Positions 60,465-64,000 of a DNA stretch of 64,000 bases are shown here, one piece after another; within the stretch, counting starts at the first letter, position 1, and the number at the start of each line of letters is the position of its first letter. Source of the DNA: Persicirhabdus sediminis (GTDB lineage: Bacteria > Verrucomicrobiota > Verrucomicrobiia > Verrucomicrobiales > Akkermansiaceae); contig NZ_JAENIM010000016.1 of assembly GCF_016595495.1 (NCBI RefSeq), forward strand, positions 103,355 through 167,354, read 5' to 3'. Under the pieces are notes generated by a model. It worked only from the letters and a program-made list of their open reading frames with translations. It did not search any database and was not told the origin of the DNA. A program made the translations under genes and the position numbers.

Positions 60465-61037
60465 TTAACGATTGCCTACTGGGCGAGCGTTAGGGTTTAC
60501 GGTCATTGGGTTGACGTAAGTGCTTTCGTCTTTGCTGAAGAATTTCTCAGCAGTTGTGCCAGCGATGTGAACCACGCCGATTGGGCGGTTGGCTTGCCCT
60601 TGAGCATTGTAGGTATGGTAAACGGTGCGCACTGGCGCTTCTTGGCCGTCTTTGTCGACGCGTTTCACTTGAGCGTCGAGCATTTGTTCCTGTGCCAGTC
60701 TGCCTGTATTTGGGTCGTAGCCGTATCTGACGCGGAAAAGTAACTTGCCGGCGCCATCGTGGATTTTACAGCTTCGCAGACGACCTTTGGCGTCTTTGCG
60801 ATAAATGGTGGTCATCACGGTCTGGCGCTCGCCATTGGCTTTGGCTGGGCCAAGTGTGGTTTTTAGAAATACACGATCATCTGGAGTGCCTTTGAACTCA
60901 GTGATTGAGTTGTTGTGGCGGTGCTCGGTGAGAGTTACTTTGTTCTCTCTAACTCCCTCAGTGTTTTGGGCTGACAAGGTGGCAGAAAAAACGAGAGATG
61001 CGGCGCCTAGCAGTGAAAGGGAATGAATGATTTTCAT
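60465..61037 (-). CDS. Secreted hypothetical protein with YD-like repeats
   Basis: Starting at 61037 (MKIIHSLSLLGAASLVFSATLSA), 190 residues with a signal peptide; the longer frame to 61382 overlaps folP and is not credible. The middle holds strand pairs of the type G-R-L-x-x-x (AKGRLRSCKIHDGAGKLLFRVRYGYDPNTGRLAQEQ) that resemble YD/Rhs-like repeats. The C-terminus reads VNPMTVNPNARPVGNR. It may be a periplasmic protein with a small beta-sheet. Divergent from folP, whose ATG is 62 bp away. Function unknown. Confidence 0.7.
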   Translation of the reverse strand: MKIIHSLSLLGAASLVFSATLSAQNTEGVRENKVTLTEHRHNNSITEFKGTPDDRVFLKTTLGPAKANGERQTVMTTIYRKDAKGRLRSCKIHDGAGKLLFRVRYGYDPNTGRLAQEQMLDAQVKRVDKDGQEAPVRTVYHTYNAQGQANRPIGVVHIAGTTAEKFFSKDESTYVNPMTVNPNARPVGNR

Positions 61038-61098
61038 GATTGTTGTAACAAACTCAGCTGATATTAGTGGGTCTATACAGCGCGGCAAGAAGAAAACA

Positions 61099-61932
61099 AT
61101 GATTTGGAAAACCAAGACTAAACACCTGAAAATAAACGATTCCAGCTGGTTGATGGGCATTCTCAATGTCACCCCAGATTCATTCTCTGACGGTGGAGAA
61201 AATGTCCAGCTGGATCTAGCAGTTAGTCGTGCGCAGCAGATGATGGCTGAAGGGGCAAAAATCATCGACATAGGCGGTGAGTCGACACGTCCCGGCGCTG
61301 AGCCAGTCAGCCTAGATGAAGAGCTGGCGCGCACGATTCCTGTGATTGAGGCATTGGTGGCTAGACAACCAGATGTGGTCATTTCTATTGATACATCGAA
61401 GGCTGAGGTGGCGCGTCAGGCATTGCTGGCTGGCGCTGAGATTGTTAACGACGTCACTGGCCTGCTGGGTGACGAAAATATGGCCGATGTGTGTATTCAG
61501 CTTGGCGCAGGCGTTTGCCTCATGCACATGCAGGGGAATCCAAAAACCATGCAGGCCAGCCCGCAATACGATGATGTAGTGGCCGAGTTAGCTGGATATT
61601 TTTCAGCCCGCCACGACCAACTGGTGGCTCGTGGCATGGATGCTCAATGTCTTTGTTTTGATCCAGGCATTGGTTTTGGTAAAACCGATGAGCATAATAT
61701 CGCGCTGCTGAAAAATATTAACCAGCTAGGTGTGCATGACCGTCCTGTTTTGTTGGGGATTTCTCGGAAGTCGCTTTTTGGCCGCCTGCTCGGCGCCGAT
61801 AAGATAGATGACAGAATTGTGCCCACTGTGGCAATGACGCTCGCCGCTCACCAGCGCGGTGTGCGGCTGCATCGTGTGCACGATGTGATGGCTAATGCTT
61901 CGGCATTGAAAATGTGGCAGTTGGTTGAGTGA
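61099..61932 (+). CDS. folP: Dihydropteroate synthase
   Basis: 277 residues from ATG 61099 (MIWKTKTKHL). FolP joins pteridine pyrophosphate and p-aminobenzoate. Motifs: LMGILNVTPDSFSDGGE, IIDIGGESTRPGAEPV, ISIDTSKAEVARQALLAGAEIVNDVTG, LMHMQGNPKTMQ, DPGIGFGKT..HN and LLGISRKSLFG. The frame opens at 61027, but that would run into the divergent gene and lacks family likeness. It is a single gene with a terminator-free downstream spacer. Confidence 0.95.
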   Translation: MIWKTKTKHLKINDSSWLMGILNVTPDSFSDGGENVQLDLAVSRAQQMMAEGAKIIDIGGESTRPGAEPVSLDEELARTIPVIEALVARQPDVVISIDTSKAEVARQALLAGAEIVNDVTGLLGDENMADVCIQLGAGVCLMHMQGNPKTMQASPQYDDVVAELAGYFSARHDQLVARGMDAQCLCFDPGIGFGKTDEHNIALLKNINQLGVHDRPVLLGISRKSLFGRLLGADKIDDRIVPTVAMTLAAHQRGVRLHRVHDVMANASALKMWQLVE

Positions 61933-62062
61933 GGGGGATTCTCATATCAGCTTCATAGTTGGTTTAACATTTATGCGATAAATAATTAGTTTTTCAGCCA
62001 GATTCGATTTTCGCGCACGTTGATTATATGAATACATACATTTTTCAACTAACCCGAAGCAC

Positions 62063-63484
62063 ATGAATCTAGTAAAAAAAATCACTATTGGGCTACTCGC
62101 TAGCGCCAGCTTGGCGGTTGCCGAGAAGCCAAATATCATCATGATCTTTTCTGATGATATGCACTACGGCGCTCTAGGTGCCACTGGCTCACATAATACC
62201 AAGGCTAAAACTCCAAACATTGATAGCATCTTCCACGAAGGGGTATTTTTTCCTCAAGGGTATTCTAGCCACGCGACCTGTGCGCCGAGCCGCGCAGGCC
62301 TGATGACAGGTAGATATCAAGCTAGATTTGATTACGAAACCTTGCCAGGCAGTACCGAAAGCCGAATCAAGGATGATTTTGGCGTGGATGTCAACGAGGT
62401 GATGATGCCTGCGGTGCTCAAACAAGCCGGCTACCGGACCGCTGCATTTGGTAAATGGCACTTAGGTACTAATGATCATTTTCAGCCAAACCAGCGTGGA
62501 TTTGACCATTGGTTTGGTTACCGTGGCAGCTGTGGGTATTATCAATTCCGCAGTGAAGTGCAGGCCGCGCGCGCGGGTAAAAAATATACGCCAAAAGAGG
62601 GTGAAAAGCCAATGTTGGACATCGTGCGCAATGGTGAATCTGTACAGATGCATGGGTATCTCACAGAGCATTTTACGGCCGATGCCGCCAATTGGATCAA
62701 ACAGGAGGCAAAAACCGACGAGCCATTTTTTGTCTACTTTGCGCCATATAATGTGCACGCGCCTGATCTCGCACCGCCGAAATATACTCCAGAAGGGGGA
62801 AGCCCTAACGATGGGGTGATTCAGGCCCTAGATGTGTCTGTAGGTGGGATTCTCGATGCCGTGCGCGAAGCTGGAATTGAAGATAATACGGTGATTGTTT
62901 TTGCCGATGATAATGGTGGTAAAAAAGAGTACGGGAATGACCCATACAGAGCGGGTAAAGCCACCTTCTATGAAGGTGGCGTGCGGGTGCCATTTGCAAT
63001 GAAGTGGCCAAAACAAATCAAGCCAGGAACCAAGTATGATGGACTTGTTTCCACCCTAGATATGTTGCCGACATTTGCTGCCATCGCTGGTGCTGACATG
63101 CCTGAAGGTAAACCAACCGACGGCTACGATCTGATGCCATTTATCCGCGGCGAGAAAACTGCAGCTGAAGGCAGAAAAGTGCTCTTCTGGCGTAATGGTG
63201 GCGCTATCGCAGTGCGCTCCGGTGACTGGAAGCTTGTGATGCCTGTGGATCGCAGGAAGGTGGCCGCCTTGTTGAAGTCTAAAGGTATTGTGCATGAAAA
63301 AGGACGCATGGTCACTCAGGCTGAGCGCGATCGCGCCTTGTTCCTGCCTCCTGAGCTCTACAACCTGAAGGATGATGTGGGGGAGACTACAGATTTAGCA
63401 GCCAAGAATCCAGAGATGGTGCAGCAGTTGTTAAAACTCATCGACGAGTGGGAGGCAACTATCCCGCGTTGGCGTGATGAGTAG
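62063..63484 (+). CDS. Sulfatase (arylsulfatase type)
   Basis: 473 residues with a signal peptide (SLAVA, residues about 1-20), so periplasmic. The alkaline-phosphatase-superfamily sulfatase motifs are present: KPNIIMIFSDDMHYG with metal Asp pair, the formylglycine signature CAPSRAGLMTGRYQ (Cys73 converted to formylglycine), GKWHLG, VFADDNGG and LVSTLDMLPTFAAIAGA. The enzyme would remove sulfate from algal or animal polysaccharides. The fucosidase at the left edge fits sulfated fucan use, but linkage is only by proximity. A maturase is not in this window. Confidence 0.93.
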   Translation: MNLVKKITIGLLASASLAVAEKPNIIMIFSDDMHYGALGATGSHNTKAKTPNIDSIFHEGVFFPQGYSSHATCAPSRAGLMTGRYQARFDYETLPGSTESRIKDDFGVDVNEVMMPAVLKQAGYRTAAFGKWHLGTNDHFQPNQRGFDHWFGYRGSCGYYQFRSEVQAARAGKKYTPKEGEKPMLDIVRNGESVQMHGYLTEHFTADAANWIKQEAKTDEPFFVYFAPYNVHAPDLAPPKYTPEGGSPNDGVIQALDVSVGGILDAVREAGIEDNTVIVFADDNGGKKEYGNDPYRAGKATFYEGGVRVPFAMKWPKQIKPGTKYDGLVSTLDMLPTFAAIAGADMPEGKPTDGYDLMPFIRGEKTAAEGRKVLFWRNGGAIAVRSGDWKLVMPVDRRKVAALLKSKGIVHEKGRMVTQAERDRALFLPPELYNLKDDVGETTDLAAKNPEMVQQLLKLIDEWEATIPRWRDE

Positions 63485-63542
63485 CGGCTAACGCTGGTGT
63501 GTGATTAGCTCACAGGGCCTGAACGGTCCGAGTTGATATTTA

Positions 63543-63591
63543 GCCTACGCAAAATGGAAGTGCTTAGCTTCTTTTTTGTGTAGGTTTTTTT
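63543..63591 (+). terminator. Sulfatase terminator
   Basis: CCTACGCAAAA (63544-63554) pairs with TTTTGTGTAGG (63574-63584), with an inner GAAG/CTTC and a T-run of seven after it. Confidence 0.88.
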
Positions 63592-63678
63592 GTCTGAGGT
63601 TGAAAATGTATGGGCTAGCTAAAAGATGCACGGCATTTTTGAGATGCAAGCCACTGATTCTGTGCGATATTGGTGATT

Positions 63679-64000
63679 ATGAAATCTCCAGAACCATTGC
63701 AGAATCAACAAAAACCAGTGGCAAGTAAGCCGCTTACGCCGCTGCAGTTGGCGGATTGTAAAACGGGTTTTTCTGGTGGCGCGGCGGGCATGATTTGTGC
63801 GCCGCCATCGGGTGGGCATGTGCGCATTGTTGGCGATGATCGGCACTCGTATTGTTACCACGTGATGAGTCGCACGGCGGGTGGAGATTACCTGTTTGGC
63901 GACCAGGAAAAAGAAGCATTTTTGCGCATCATGTGGCGCATGGCGCGCTTCTCAGGCATAAAAATCCTGACTTATTGTTTGATGGATAACCATTTTCACT
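63679..64000 (+). mobile_element. REP-associated Y1 transposase (RAYT), 5' part
   Basis: An open frame from ATG 63679 runs off the right edge. After a proline/glutamine-rich start of about 50 residues it has the RAYT opening YCYHVMSRTAGGDYLFGDQEKEAF, then LRIMWRMARFSGIKILTYCLMDNHFH, which carries the HUH motif His-Phe-His. The catalytic Tyr lies beyond the window. These single-copy transposases move or maintain REP-type hairpins; the two hairpin elements at 2738-2838 and 7867-7966 are candidate substrates. The preceding spacer has no other gene. Confidence 0.87.

Noticed and set aside
1..64000. Prophage or conjugative element
   Set aside because: No integrase, structural, lysis or transfer genes were seen. 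Most genes are housekeeping, surface or polysaccharide-related.

Overview
The window looks like a chromosomal segment of a marine-type member of the Verrucomicrobia. The reasons are N-methylated pseudopilin cassettes next to large hypothetical secreted proteins, a PVC-style mixture of a carbohydrate sulfatase, a fucosidase and GH31 and glucoamylase-like enzymes, a menaquinone gene (menB), diderm systems (TonB/ExbBD, beta-barrel proteins) and long runs of Verrucomicrobia-like hypothetical proteins. This placement is inferred from gene content alone. No rRNA or other phylogenetic marker is present.

Layout. 1-3.7 kb: the end of an alpha-L-fucosidase, ispD, tRNA-Arg(CCU), a small membrane protein and a hemolysin-III-like protein. 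3.9-7.8 kb: an alpha-helical repeat protein, hisC and mnmE. 7.86-8.24 kb: a REP-like structured element directly abutting a 12-bp minisatellite of 22 units. 8.5-16.0 kb: an iron-uptake-like locus (TonB-dependent receptor, DUF3450 protein, TtpC-like channel, ExbB, ExbD, TonB, TPR protein) laid out like the Vibrio TonB2 system, with a Fur-box-like site in front. 16.3-21.4 kb: a glucoamylase-like lipoprotein, a VWA protein, tcdA and a NUDIX hydrolase. 21.5-31.6 kb: DNA-processing genes (YhaN/YhaO SbcCD-like pair, two tandem metallophosphoesterases, a UPF1-like SF1 helicase), followed by tRNA-Arg(UCU).

32.3-37.7 kb: a three-gene minus-strand cluster with a GH31 protein closely resembling algal alpha-1,4-glucan lyases, a small accessory protein and a single-heme secreted protein. 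38.4-41.1 kb: transaldolase, gpsA and plsY. 41.3-41.8 kb: a lipoprotein thioredoxin whose first active-site cysteine codon is an in-frame UGA followed by a SECIS-like hairpin, a likely selenoprotein. 42.0-46.7 kb: a beta-barrel protein, a SET-domain protein, an NfeD-type protease and an MtfA-like peptidase. 46.7-52.4 kb: a six-gene pseudopilin operon. 53.0-63.5 kb: mostly housekeeping genes (ychF, panD, secG, rhomboid, acyltransferase, folD, menB, folP) and a sulfatase. The right edge cuts through a REP-associated Y1 transposase (RAYT).

Across the whole window the palindrome CCAGCTGG and its core AGCTGG recur far above chance, in genes, spacers and terminator stems. They are sparse in the helicase gene and I saw none in the hypothetical gene beside tRNA-Arg(CCU). 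The strongest novelty candidates are the UGA-containing thioredoxin and this HIP1/DUS-like iterated word.
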